Below are positions 1-6,472 of a stretch of 8,192 nt of DNA, piece after piece. Under the pieces are notes generated by a model. The model made no database searches. It saw nothing but the letters and a program-made list of their open reading frames with translations, and was not told the DNA's origin. The DNA is from Clostridium sp. UBA6758 (GTDB taxonomy: Bacteria; Bacillota; Clostridia; Clostridiales; Clostridiaceae): positions 1 through 8,192 of the forward strand of contig DKGY01000097.1 of assembly GCA_002453475.1 (NCBI GenBank), read 5' to 3'. Position numbers and translations under genes: made by a program. Each line of letters begins with the position of its first letter. Positions within the stretch are counted from its first letter, which is position 1.

Positions 1-635
1 AAGACTTTACGGAATTAGGTTCAGGATTAAAGATAGCTATGAGAGATTTAGAAATAAGAGGTGCAGGGAATATAATGGGAGCAGCTCAGTGTGGCCATAT
101 GTCTGCTGTAGGATATGACTTATATTGTAGAATGCTTGAAGATGCTGTAAGTCTTGTAAAAGGTGAAGTAGACAAGGAACCTATTGAAACTACAGTGGAA
201 ATGAAAATTGATGCATATATTCCAAGTAACTATATACAGGATGAAACTCAAAAAATCCAAGTATATAAAAAGATTGCGTCTATTGAATCCTATGAACATA
301 TGTTAGATGTTATTGAGGAGATTGAAGATAGATACTCTAATATTCCAAACAGTGTTTATAATTTAATGAATATAGCATATTTAAAGGCTATTGCTAGAGA
401 AATTGGAGTTTTAGAAATAAAGGATACTGGAATTCAAGTGCAAATAACATTTAAAGATAAATCCTACTTAACTTCAGAAATGGTAAAATATATATTAGAC
501 AATTATAAAAGACAAATCACATTTAAAATGGGAGATGTTCCAGTTTTGGTGTATAAGAGTAAGGATATGAATAAAAAGGAGCTATTAGATAAACTTATAA
601 ATATTATTAAGGATTTATCAACAAAGAGTAAATAG
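1..635 (+). CDS. mfd: Transcription-repair coupling factor Mfd, C-terminal end (5'-truncated by window edge)
   Basis: This is the last ~210 residues of Mfd, the ATP-dependent DNA translocase that removes stalled RNA polymerase from lesions and recruits the UvrA nucleotide-excision repair machinery. The reading frame (first whole codon at base 3) is open at the left edge, so the true start lies outside the window; the ATG at 39 is internal. The first visible residues contain the highly conserved stretch FTELGSGLKIAMRDLEIRGA, typical of the translocation (TRG) motif region of Mfd and RecG. It is followed by the C-terminal TRCF domain (about the last 150 residues), which in the family packs against the UvrA-binding region. 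The gene stops at TAG 633-635 with a lysine-rich tail. Only a weak A/T hairpin (643-661) follows, so a terminator after mfd is not obvious. The identification is firm from the conserved motif and from synteny with spoVT and yabN. Confidence 0.95.
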   Translation, partial: DFTELGSGLKIAMRDLEIRGAGNIMGAAQCGHMSAVGYDLYCRMLEDAVSLVKGEVDKEPIETTVEMKIDAYIPSNYIQDETQKIQVYKKIASIESYEHMLDVIEEIEDRYSNIPNSVYNLMNIAYLKAIAREIGVLEIKDTGIQVQITFKDKSYLTSEMVKYILDNYKRQITFKMGDVPVLVYKSKDMNKKELLDKLINIIKDLSTKSK

Positions 636-667
636 ATTTAGCTACTATTTATTTAATAGTATTTATA

Positions 668-676
668 TGGTAAAAT
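668..676 (+). promoter_or_regulatory. Candidate extended -10 promoter for prsA
   Basis: TGGTAAAAT fits an extended -10 element (TGn followed by TAAAAT, 5 of 6 to TATAAT). The region 17 bases upstream (648-653) is only T/A-rich and is a poor -35, as is tolerated with extended -10 elements. Transcription would start near 683, leaving a ~39-base leader before the TTG start of prsA. AT-rich sequence yields such matches easily, so this is tentative. Confidence 0.35.
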
Positions 677-708
677 TAGATAGCAATATTAACTAAAAAA
701 AACCGAAT

Positions 709-713
709 GGAGG
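709..713 (+). promoter_or_regulatory. Ribosome binding site that sets the prsA start at TTG 722
   Basis: GGAGG lies 8 bases ahead of TTG 722, an ideal spacing. The upstream in-frame ATG at 707 overlaps this site and has no purine-rich SD of its own, because the preceding bases read AAAAACCGA. The SD therefore argues for TTG 722 as the real start. Confidence 0.75.
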
Positions 714-721
714 ATAATAAA

Positions 722-1723
722 TTGATAAAATTAAAGAAGATTTTAGCAGGTCTAATGGCATCCACTCTAATGTTTTCAGCAGTAGGTTGTGGAATGATAG
801 AAAAAACTGAAGAAGGTATTAGTAAAACGGTAGTTGCTAAGGTTTATAAAGAAAAGATTACCTTAGGAGAAGTGGACAGTAAGTTAGCCACAGTTTATGA
901 GCAAGTAAAGGCTCAGTATGGAGAAAACTATAAAGAAAATTCAGAAGCAATGGAATATATAAAGCAACAAAGATTAAGCATGCTTGATACTATGGTTAAT
1001 GATATTATTATAAAAAATAATGGCGAGAAGCTTAAAGTAGTGCCTTCTGATGAAGAAGTTCAGACTAAGTCTAAAGAAAAACTTGATGAGATAAAGAAGT
1101 CATTTAAATCGGATGAAGAGTATAAAAATGCCCTTAAAGCAGCTGGAGTTACAGAAGAGAGCTTTTTAGAAGAATTAAAACCAGCAATAATATCTAACGC
1201 TGTATACGAAGAGGTAGTTAAGGATGTTGCTGTAACAGATGAGGAAATAAAGACTTATTATGATAGTAATCAAAATTTATATACTGAAAGCCCTAATAAA
1301 GTCAAACCAGCTCACATATTAGTTAAGACAGAAGAAGAGGCTAAAGACATAATTGCAAGATTAGATAAGGGAGAAGATTTCGCTAAGCTTGCTGCTGAAA
1401 AAGGTACAGATGCTACAAAAGATAAAGGTGGAGATTTAGGTTGGATTGAATATACTAGCAATCAGTATGATAAAACTTTCTTAATGTCAGCTATAAGCCT
1501 TAAGAAAGATGAATATACTAAAACACCTGTATCAACTAAATTTGGATTCCATGTTATAAAGTGCTTAGATAAAGAAGAATATCCTGTTAGACCATTAGAA
1601 GAAGTTAAAGAAGATGTTAAGGACGTTCTATTAGAGCAAAATAAATATAATAAGTGGGTAGAAACGGTAACTGCTTGGCAAAAGGATGCAAACATAAAAT
1701 TATATGAAGATAAATTAAGTTAA
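722..1723 (+). CDS. prsA: PrsA/SurA-type parvulin peptidyl-prolyl isomerase, lipoprotein
   Basis: This is a predicted extracytoplasmic foldase of 333 residues that helps exported proteins fold after Sec translocation. From the TTG start, the protein begins with a short lysine-rich n-region and a hydrophobic stretch ending SAVGC. Cys23 is the probable lipidated residue, though the lipobox is imperfect (Ala rather than Leu at -3). A SurA_N/trigger-factor-like helical region follows (about residues 30-190). The parvulin (PpiC/rotamase) domain spans about residues 194-280, with the conserved PAHILVK opening, the KGGDLGW core and the GFHVIK closing strand. A charged helical tail ends the protein. 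The common annotation from ATG 707 adds five residues (MEDNK) and lacks an SD. The gene is bounded by a terminator at 1738-1779. In B. subtilis mfd and spoVT are adjacent, so this gene is an addition in this lineage. The family call is firm; the client proteins are unknown. Confidence 0.9.
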   Translation: MIKLKKILAGLMASTLMFSAVGCGMIEKTEEGISKTVVAKVYKEKITLGEVDSKLATVYEQVKAQYGENYKENSEAMEYIKQQRLSMLDTMVNDIIIKNNGEKLKVVPSDEEVQTKSKEKLDEIKKSFKSDEEYKNALKAAGVTEESFLEELKPAIISNAVYEEVVKDVAVTDEEIKTYYDSNQNLYTESPNKVKPAHILVKTEEEAKDIIARLDKGEDFAKLAAEKGTDATKDKGGDLGWIEYTSNQYDKTFLMSAISLKKDEYTKTPVSTKFGFHVIKCLDKEEYPVRPLEEVKEDVKDVLLEQNKYNKWVETVTAWQKDANIKLYEDKLS

Positions 1724-1737
1724 TCATTAGTAAAAAT

Positions 1738-1779
1738 AAGGTTAATGTCATATTTGGCATTAATCTTTTTTTATTTTTT
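1738..1779 (+). terminator. Intrinsic terminator after prsA
   Basis: Arms 1738-1749 and 1756-1767 form a 12-bp stem with two G-T pairs and a 6-base loop, followed directly by a T-rich run to 1779. It begins 14 bases after the prsA stop codon and separates prsA from spoVT. Confidence 0.85.
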
Positions 1780-1802
1780 ATTAATGAAAAAATTTCTAGG
1801 AT

Positions 1803-1831
1803 GTATAAAATTTGAGTTAAGAAGGATAATA
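1803..1831 (+). promoter_or_regulatory. Candidate sigma-G (forespore) promoter of spoVT
   Basis: The -35 element GTATA (1803-1807) fits the sigma-G/sigma-F consensus GHATR. After a 17-base spacer, the -10 element GATAATA (1825-1831) matches CATWHTA at six of seven positions. The predicted start near 1838 leaves a ~34-base leader. B. subtilis spoVT is known to be sigma-G dependent, which supports the assignment. The match to sigma-F-specific -10 sequence is worse. Confidence 0.6.
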
Positions 1832-1871
1832 ATAGCATTAATACTATTTACATAAATAAGGAGGATATTTA

Positions 1872-2420
1872 ATGAAAGCTACAGGAATAGTAAGAAGAAT
1901 AGATGACTTAGGTCGTGTTGTAATACCAAAAGAAATAAGAAGGACATTAAGAATTAGAGAAGGAGATCCACTGGAAATATTTACGGATAGGGAAGGGGGA
2001 GTTATATTAAAAAAATATTCCCCAATAGAAGAATTGAGTGAATTTTCTAAGGAGTATAGCGAGGCGCTACATCAAACTATTGGTAATATAATTATAATTT
2101 GTGATAAAGACTCAGTTATAGCTGTAAGTGGTGGGGCAAAGAAAGATTATTTAGATAAAAAGATTAGTAATGAAGTAGATAAAATTATGGAAATGCGTAA
2201 GGCTACTCTTCTAGATAAGAACTCACAGGGACTAATACCTATATGTGACGGAGAGTCAGTAGATGAATATACAACACAAGTTGTAGCACCAATAATTGCA
2301 GAAGGAGATACAGTAGGAACAGTAATCATAGTTTCAAAAGAAAATGTGAAGTTTGGAGACTTAGAGTTAAAGCTTGCAGAAACGGCAGCTTCATTTTTAG
2401 GAAAACAAATGGAACAATAG
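1872..2420 (+). CDS. spoVT: Stage V sporulation protein T, AbrB-family forespore transcription regulator
   Basis: SpoVT modulates sigma-G-dependent genes in the forespore and affects spore coat, cortex and germination properties. The 182 residues are close to the 178 of B. subtilis SpoVT. Residues 1-50 form the swapped-hairpin AbrB/MazE DNA-binding domain, with the signature GIVRRIDDLGRVVIPKEIRR followed by LRIREGDPLEIF. Residues ~56-180 form the GAF-like sensing and tetramerisation domain, including the IIIICDKDSVIAVSGG strand region and a C-terminal helix. The start is well set by AAGGAGG at 1858-1864, seven bases ahead of ATG. The gene appears monocistronic: it has its own sporulation promoter upstream and terminators on both sides. 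B. subtilis SpoVT represses its own promoter; the sequence alone does not show whether that holds here. Confidence 0.97.
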   Translation: MKATGIVRRIDDLGRVVIPKEIRRTLRIREGDPLEIFTDREGGVILKKYSPIEELSEFSKEYSEALHQTIGNIIIICDKDSVIAVSGGAKKDYLDKKISNEVDKIMEMRKATLLDKNSQGLIPICDGESVDEYTTQVVAPIIAEGDTVGTVIIVSKENVKFGDLELKLAETAASFLGKQMEQ

Positions 2421-2476
2421 ATGCTTAAAAGCATAATTATATTTAATGTAAAATTAAATAAGGAATATATAGTTAT

Positions 2477-2520
2477 TGCCATAAGATTGATAATAATTCA
2501 CATCTTATGGCATTTTATTT
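2477..2520 (+). terminator. Intrinsic terminator after spoVT
   Basis: This is a perfect 11-bp stem (2477-2487 with 2502-2512) with a 14-base loop, followed by TTTTATTT. It ends the spoVT transcript before the yabM unit. Confidence 0.85.
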
Positions 2521-2546
2521 TATTACTGGAGAAGTTAAAGTTACTT

Positions 2547-2574
2547 AGATATTATATGCATTAAGTAATAAAAT
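2547..2574 (+). promoter_or_regulatory. Weak candidate sigma-E-like promoter for the yabM-mazG unit
   Basis: AGATATT (2547-2553) resembles the sigma-E -35 heptamer KMATATW at its ATATT core. AATAAAAT (2567-2574) resembles the -10 CATACAHT at 6 of 8 positions, with a 13-base spacer. The two first positions of the -35 do not match. A promoter is expected here because a terminator precedes and a two-gene unit follows. The sigma factor is uncertain. Confidence 0.25.
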
Positions 2575-2584
2575 GTTTCACCCT

Positions 2585-2614
2585 AAAATACTTATTAATT
2601 ATACAAAGTATTTT
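2585..2614 (+). repeat. Inverted repeat abutting the yabM ribosome binding site
   Basis: Arms AAAATACTT (2585-2593) and AAGTATTTT (2606-2614) are perfectly complementary over 9 bp around a 12-base spacer. The right arm touches the SD GAGGAGG (2615-2621). No T-run follows, so it is not a terminator. It could be a leader hairpin or a DNA operator; its function is not known. Confidence 0.5.
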
Positions 2615-2625
2615 GAGGAGGAAGT

Positions 2626-4161
2626 ATGAAAAAACAATCGCTTTTAAAAGGAACTATGATTTTAGGAATAGCTACGATTTTTGCACGATTTCTAGGTTTG
2701 TTTTTTAGAATACCAATACAAGGTTTAATTGGGGATCAAGGGATGGGATATTATCAGATGTCATACCCTATATATATGACTTTTGTAGCAATAGCTTCAG
2801 GAGTACCTATTGCTATGTCAAAATTAATATCAGAGTATAATGCTCGTAATGATACTAATGCTGTTAGACAGGTGCTTAAGGACACGCTTAAAATAATGAT
2901 TCCCCTTGGGGTAATAATATCATTTTTGATGTTATACTTTGGAGATAGTATTATAAATATCTTAAGGTGGGATAAGAAGTCATATCATTCCTTTATGATT
3001 ATATCCATAGCACCTATATTTGTATGTATTATGTGTACATTAAAGGGCTATTTTCAAGGACTTCAAAACATGAATAATACAGCAATATCTCAAATTATAG
3101 AACAGATAGGTAGAGTTGTTTTTGGGGTGGTAGGTGCATATTTATTACTTCCTAAGGGGATTGAATATGCAGCAGCGGGAGCAGCTTTTGGAACAGTAGC
3201 TGGGGGCGCATTTGGAAGTGTTTACCTGGTGATTAAATATTTATTTGTTAGATCAAAGTCTTATAAATTAAAGGTAAAAAGAAACAATAAAATACTATCA
3301 AACTTAGCTCAAGCAGCATTTCCTATATCAGTAGGAGCGGCAGTTGGAACAATTATGTCTTTAATTGATTCTATAATAGTACCTCATAGACTTTTATTAG
3401 CTGGGTATACAATTCAAGAGAGTGCTATATTATATGGTCAATTTACAGGTAAGGCCATGACTCTTCAAAATATACCATTGGCCCTTTCTATTGCACTATG
3501 CTCAGCTTTAGTACCTATAGTATCAGAGGTGTATTCTATGCATAATCAAAATGAATTATACAGAAGGGTAAATATGGTATTTAAATTATCTTTTGTTATA
3601 GGTATTCCAAGCGCTTTAGGATTATTTTATCTTTCAAGGCCTATTATGGGACTAGTGTTTATGGGAGATGTAGCTGGACATGAAATACTTAAATTATTAT
3701 CTTTATCAATACCATTAATTATAGTAACACAGACTACTACATCACTTTTACAAAGCTGTGGTAGATATATGAGACCAATATATTATCTTGGAATAGGGTG
3801 TATATTTAAGGTAGTTATTACCTATGCTTTAGTAAGTAATCCTCAATTTAATATATATGGAGCAATAATTGGAAGTATAGTAGGATATGCAGTAACTAGT
3901 GTTTTGAACCTAGCAGAGGTTAAAAAACTACTAAAAGTAAAGATAAATATATATGAAGTAGTTATAAAACCTTTATTTGTGTCATTAATTATGATAATAT
4001 CTGTTGTTTTTATATATAATAATGTCTATAATTATACACAGAGTAATGGAATATCATGCTTAATAGCTATTTTCCTTGGCATAATAATATTTGGAATACT
4101 ATCAATTGTATTTAGAATATTTACTATTGAAGATATAAAGGGAAAGCTCATTAAAAACTAA
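2626..4161 (+). CDS. yabM: SpoVB/YabM-type polysaccharide flippase (MOP superfamily)
   Basis: This is a polytopic inner-membrane transporter of 511 residues, the usual size for the family, with roughly 14 hydrophobic segments spread over its whole length. The N-terminus shows the family pattern: KKQSLLKGTMILGIATIFAR, then LGLFFRIPIQGLIGDQGMGYY and a GVPIAMSKLISEYNA segment. The protein belongs to the MOP/MATE-like exporters of the SpoVB/YtgP/MurJ group, which flip lipid-linked oligosaccharides. SpoVB is required for spore cortex formation, and many databases label this gene spoVB. By position (after spoVT, before yabN) it matches B. subtilis yabM, a SpoVB paralogue of unproven substrate, so the symbol here rests on synteny. 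The start is set by GAGGAGG, five bases before ATG. mazG follows after only 17 bases with no terminator, so the two are probably co-transcribed. A cell-envelope or cortex role is an inference. Confidence 0.88.
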   Translation: MKKQSLLKGTMILGIATIFARFLGLFFRIPIQGLIGDQGMGYYQMSYPIYMTFVAIASGVPIAMSKLISEYNARNDTNAVRQVLKDTLKIMIPLGVIISFLMLYFGDSIINILRWDKKSYHSFMIISIAPIFVCIMCTLKGYFQGLQNMNNTAISQIIEQIGRVVFGVVGAYLLLPKGIEYAAAGAAFGTVAGGAFGSVYLVIKYLFVRSKSYKLKVKRNNKILSNLAQAAFPISVGAAVGTIMSLIDSIIVPHRLLLAGYTIQESAILYGQFTGKAMTLQNIPLALSIALCSALVPIVSEVYSMHNQNELYRRVNMVFKLSFVIGIPSALGLFYLSRPIMGLVFMGDVAGHEILKLLSLSIPLIIVTQTTTSLLQSCGRYMRPIYYLGIGCIFKVVITYALVSNPQFNIYGAIIGSIVGYAVTSVLNLAEVKKLLKVKINIYEVVIKPLFVSLIMIISVVFIYNNVYNYTQSNGISCLIAIFLGIIIFGILSIVFRIFTIEDIKGKLIKN

Positions 4162-4178
4162 AAGAGGAGTAGATTCAA

Positions 4179-5642
4179 ATGATTACAGTGGTTGGTTTAG
4201 GACCTGGTTCTAAAGAGGCTTTAACCATAGGTGTACTAGAAATTTTGAAAAGTAATAAAAATATATACTTTAGAACAGAAAAACACCCTAATGTTAAATA
4301 TTTAGAGTCCATGGGTGTAAAGTTTAATACTTATGATAATTTTTATGAAGAATATGATAATTTTGATCATATATATAAGGCAATTGCAGAGGATCTTATA
4401 AAAACTTATCAGCATGAAGGAGACTTAGTGTATGCAGTTCCAGGTCATCCTCTTGTGGCAGAAAAATCTGTAACTATATTATTAGATCTTTGTAAAGAAA
4501 ATGGAATAGAGACTAGATTAATGCCATCAGTAAGCTTTGTAGATGCGGTTATAGAGAGTTTAAGGCTTGATCCTATAGAAGGTATAAAGATAATAGATGC
4601 CTTTGATATTAGGGAACAGGTTATGGATAAGAGATTAGGAGTTATAATAACTCAAGTATATAATAAATTTATTGCTTCTGAAGTGAAATTAGCTCTATGT
4701 GAATACTACAGTGATGATAGTGATATATACTTTGTAAGAGCAGCAGGCATACAGGAAGAAGAAAGTATAAGAAAGATTAAGTTATATGATTTAGATAGAC
4801 AAGAAGATATCGATTATTTAACTTCTATATATATTCCTAAAGATATTGAAGGTCCTAAGGATTTTCAAGATTTAATTAATGTAATGTCTACTCTGAGGAG
4901 TGAAAATGGATGCATGTGGGATTTGGAACAAACCCATGAATCTTTAAAAAGAGGTTTAATTGAAGAATGCTATGAAGTTATTGAAGCTATAGATGAAATG
5001 GACGATAATAAACTTATTGAGGAGTTAGGAGATGTACTTTTCCAAGTAATATTCCACGCTCAAATTGGTAGGGAAGAGGGTTATTTCAACATAAATGATG
5101 TGGTGGCTGCTATAACTGAGAAAATGATAAATAGGCATCCACATATATTTTCAGATGTAAGAGTTAAAGATACAGATGAAATATTAGAGAATTGGGATCA
5201 AATCAAAGTTAAAGAAAAGAAATTTACTAGCTATACAGATGAATTAAAACATGTTCCACGATGTATGCCTGGACTTATTAGAGCAGAAAAGGTTCAGAAA
5301 AAGGCTGGTAAAGTAGGATTTGATTGGGATGACGTAGAACCAGCTATGGAGAAAGTTTTAGAAGAATTACAAGAGATAAAAGATGTATATAAAACATCAG
5401 ATATGTCAAAAATACAGGAAGAGGTAGGAGATTTAATCTTTGCCACAGTAAATATTGCAAGACTTCTTGACATTGACCCAGAATTTGCAGTAAATTATAC
5501 TATAGATAAATTTATAAAACGCTTCCAATTTATTGAGGAATCTGGTATTAAAAAGGGTATTGACATGAAGAAGATGACATTAGAAGAAATGGAAACCCTT
5601 TGGAGTGAATCCAAAAAGTATAATTTATCAACAAAAAGATAA
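4179..5642 (+). CDS. mazG: YabN-type fusion: tetrapyrrole-methylase domain plus two MazG nucleotide pyrophosphohydrolase domains
   Basis: The 487 residues match the length of B. subtilis YabN (489). Residues 1-~215 form a SAM-dependent tetrapyrrole (corrin/porphyrin) methylase fold, with the opening ITVVGLGPGS and the YAVPGHPLVAEKS loop. The first MazG domain (~235-345) has the metal-binding helices E262-E263-x-x-E266 and E282-x-x-D285. A second MazG domain (~370-475) repeats the pattern at E395-E396-x-x-E399 and E415-x-x-D418. MazG enzymes hydrolyse NTPs to NMPs and pyrophosphate and sanitise damaged nucleotides. All acidic ligands are present in both copies, so activity is plausible. The target of the methylase part is unknown in this family. 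The SD GAGGAG (4164-4169) lies nine bases ahead of ATG. The gene is downstream of yabM in one probable operon, and no clear terminator follows it. Confidence 0.93.
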   Translation: MITVVGLGPGSKEALTIGVLEILKSNKNIYFRTEKHPNVKYLESMGVKFNTYDNFYEEYDNFDHIYKAIAEDLIKTYQHEGDLVYAVPGHPLVAEKSVTILLDLCKENGIETRLMPSVSFVDAVIESLRLDPIEGIKIIDAFDIREQVMDKRLGVIITQVYNKFIASEVKLALCEYYSDDSDIYFVRAAGIQEEESIRKIKLYDLDRQEDIDYLTSIYIPKDIEGPKDFQDLINVMSTLRSENGCMWDLEQTHESLKRGLIEECYEVIEAIDEMDDNKLIEELGDVLFQVIFHAQIGREEGYFNINDVVAAITEKMINRHPHIFSDVRVKDTDEILENWDQIKVKEKKFTSYTDELKHVPRCMPGLIRAEKVQKKAGKVGFDWDDVEPAMEKVLEELQEIKDVYKTSDMSKIQEEVGDLIFATVNIARLLDIDPEFAVNYTIDKFIKRFQFIEESGIKKGIDMKKMTLEEMETLWSESKKYNLSTKR

Positions 5643-5675
5643 ATTATTGCAAAAAAAAGAAGGATTCTAGATAAC

Positions 5676-5728
5676 TTGTAAGAATATTGTAAGTATTATT
5701 TTATGTAATTAAAATATAAATTACGTAA
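5676..5728 (+). repeat. Repeated sites in the hup control region
   Basis: TTGTAAG occurs at 5676-5682 and 5687-5693, a direct repeat with an 11-base period. Farther on, TTATGTAA (5701-5708) and the perfect palindrome TTACGTAA (5721-5728) are spaced 20 bases centre to centre. They form a 10-bp inverted repeat (5701-5710 with 5719-5728, one G-T pair). The inverted repeat encloses the candidate -10 hexamer, so it could be a DNA operator. Confidence 0.45.
5687..5715 (+). promoter_or_regulatory. Candidate sigma-A promoter of hup
   Basis: TTGTAA (5687-5692, 4 of 6 to TTGACA) and TAAAAT (5710-5715, 5 of 6 to TATAAT) are separated by 17 bases. Initiation would be near 5722, giving a ~30-base leader with a strong SD. 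A second TTGTAA at 5676 would place a weaker -10 (TTTTAT) at 5699. Confidence 0.5.
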
Positions 5729-5752
5729 AATTAACATTAAGGAGGTACTATT

Positions 5753-6028
5753 GTGAACAAATCAGAATTAATAGGAAAAATGGCTGAAAAGTCAGGACTA
5801 ACAAAAAAAGATAACGAGGCAGTATTAAAGGCATTTATAGAGAGCGTTGAAGAAGCTCTTGAAGGTGGAGAGAAGGTTCAACTAGTTGGATTTGGTACTT
5901 TTGAAACTAGAGAAAGAGCTGCTAGAGTAGGAAGAAACCCAAGAACAAAAGAAGAAATACAAATACCAGCATCTAAAGTTCCTGTTTTCAAAGTTGGAAA
6001 AGAATTTAAAGACATAGTAAATAAATAA
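5753..6028 (+). CDS. hup: HU-family nucleoid DNA-binding protein
   Basis: HU is a small histone-like protein that binds and bends DNA as a dimer and shapes the nucleoid. The 91 residues are the normal size. The sequence has the N-terminal helical dimerisation body (1-~45, opening MNKSELIGKMAEKSGLTKKD) and the GFGTFE turn at 46-51. The flexible beta-arm carries GRNPRT at 60-65, including Pro63, the residue that intercalates into DNA. Then comes the closing VPVFKVGKEFKD helix. The start is GTG, read as Met, chosen because AAGGAGG (5739-5745) sits seven bases upstream and the protein begins exactly where HU proteins do. The gene has its own candidate sigma-A promoter and a terminator, so it is probably expressed apart from its sporulation-linked neighbours. 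In B. subtilis hup (hbs) is elsewhere; its place here between mazG and yabO is a clostridial trait. Confidence 0.97.
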   Translation: MNKSELIGKMAEKSGLTKKDNEAVLKAFIESVEEALEGGEKVQLVGFGTFETRERAARVGRNPRTKEEIQIPASKVPVFKVGKEFKDIVNK

Positions 6029-6035
6029 TTATTTG

Positions 6036-6067
6036 AAAAAGCCTAGAAATGTTCTGGGTTTTTTCTT
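6036..6067 (+). terminator. Intrinsic terminator after hup
   Basis: Arms 6036-6048 and 6052-6064 form a 13-bp stem with two G-T pairs and a 3-base ATG loop. The right arm runs into TTTTTTCTT. It starts 8 bases after the hup stop codon. Confidence 0.88.
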
Positions 6068-6070
6068 CTA

Positions 6071-6098
6071 TTCAAAAGGATACTGGTTAAAGTATAAT
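6071..6098 (+). promoter_or_regulatory. Candidate sigma-A promoter of rqcP
   Basis: TTCAAA (6071-6076, 4 of 6) and a perfect TATAAT (6093-6098) are separated by 16 bases, just after the hup terminator. Another TATAAT at 6115-6120 lies almost on the SD and lacks a -35, so it is less likely to be used. Confidence 0.4.
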
Positions 6099-6134
6099 TT
6101 CATTAAAAATTTTATATAATTTAAGGAGGCAACT

Positions 6135-6395
6135 ATGAGATTAGATAAATATTTAAAAGTTTCTAGAATAATCAAACGAAGAACTGTTGCTAAAGATGTA
6201 TGTGAAAATGGTAGAGTATCCATAAATGGAAAAGTAGCAAAACCAAGTACTACTATAAAAGAAGATGATATCATAGAAATTCAATTTGCAAATCAATTAT
6301 TAAAAGCAAAAATCATAAATATTGCTAATCATGTAAATAAAGAAGAAGCTAAGAATATGTATGAGATAATCAGTGGAGAAGAGGATAAGGAATAA
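6135..6395 (+). CDS. rqcP: S4-domain RNA-binding protein RqcP (YabO/Hsp15-like)
   Basis: RqcP (formerly YabO) binds the obstructed 50S ribosomal subunit. Together with RqcH it drives addition of C-terminal alanine tails in bacterial ribosome-associated quality control, marking stalled chains for degradation. The 86 residues match the family size. The S4 fold occupies residues 1-~58, with the canonical MRLDKYLKVSRIIKRRTVAK helix pair and the GRVSINGKVAKPS turn. A short acidic tail ends in GEEDKE. The start is set by AAGGAGG (6123-6129), five bases ahead of ATG. The gene follows the hup terminator, so it needs its own promoter, and yabP follows after 77 bases. The identification rests on the domain and on synteny with yabN and yabP. 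Other S4 proteins (Hsp15) share the fold but not this context. Confidence 0.93.
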   Translation: MRLDKYLKVSRIIKRRTVAKDVCENGRVSINGKVAKPSTTIKEDDIIEIQFANQLLKAKIINIANHVNKEEAKNMYEIISGEEDKE

Positions 6396-6420
6396 ATAGT
6401 AGCATAAAATAGTTTTTAAT

Positions 6421-6450
6421 GAATATATCTTTATAGAAAGCTAATATGTT
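6421..6450 (+). promoter_or_regulatory. Candidate sigma-E (mother-cell) promoter of yabP-yabQ
   Basis: GAATATA (6421-6427) fits the sigma-E -35 heptamer KMATATW at all seven positions. After 15 bases, AATATGTT (6443-6450) matches the -10 CATACAHT only at its ATA core, the H position and the final T. B. subtilis yabP-yabQ are sigma-E dependent, which favours the call. The start would be near 6457, just ahead of the SD. Confidence 0.4.
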
Positions 6451-6460
6451 TTTAAGGTTT

Positions 6461-6467
6461 AAGGGGG
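6461..6467 (+). promoter_or_regulatory. Ribosome binding site that sets the yabP start at ATG 6473
   Basis: AAGGGGG sits 5 bases before ATG 6473. The longer in-frame start at ATG 6446 has no SD and lies inside the candidate -10 element. Confidence 0.75.
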
Positions 6468-6472
6468 ATATT

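Noticed and set aside
643..661. Hairpin TACTATT/AATAGTA after mfd considered as a terminator
   Set aside because: The 7-bp stem is almost all A/T and only TTTATAT follows, too weak to call.
1462..2482. Open frames on the minus strand within and next to prsA and spoVT (1462-1695, 1617-1838, 2147-2482)
   Set aside because: They lie antisense to well-identified genes or cross terminators, have no SD sites and encode no recognisable protein.
612..5636. Identical 13-base string ATTTATCAACAAA at the 3' ends of both mfd (about 613-625) and mazG (about 5623-5635)
   Set aside because: One or two matches of this length are expected by chance in an 8-kb AT-rich sequence; both encode ordinary C-terminal LSTK residues.
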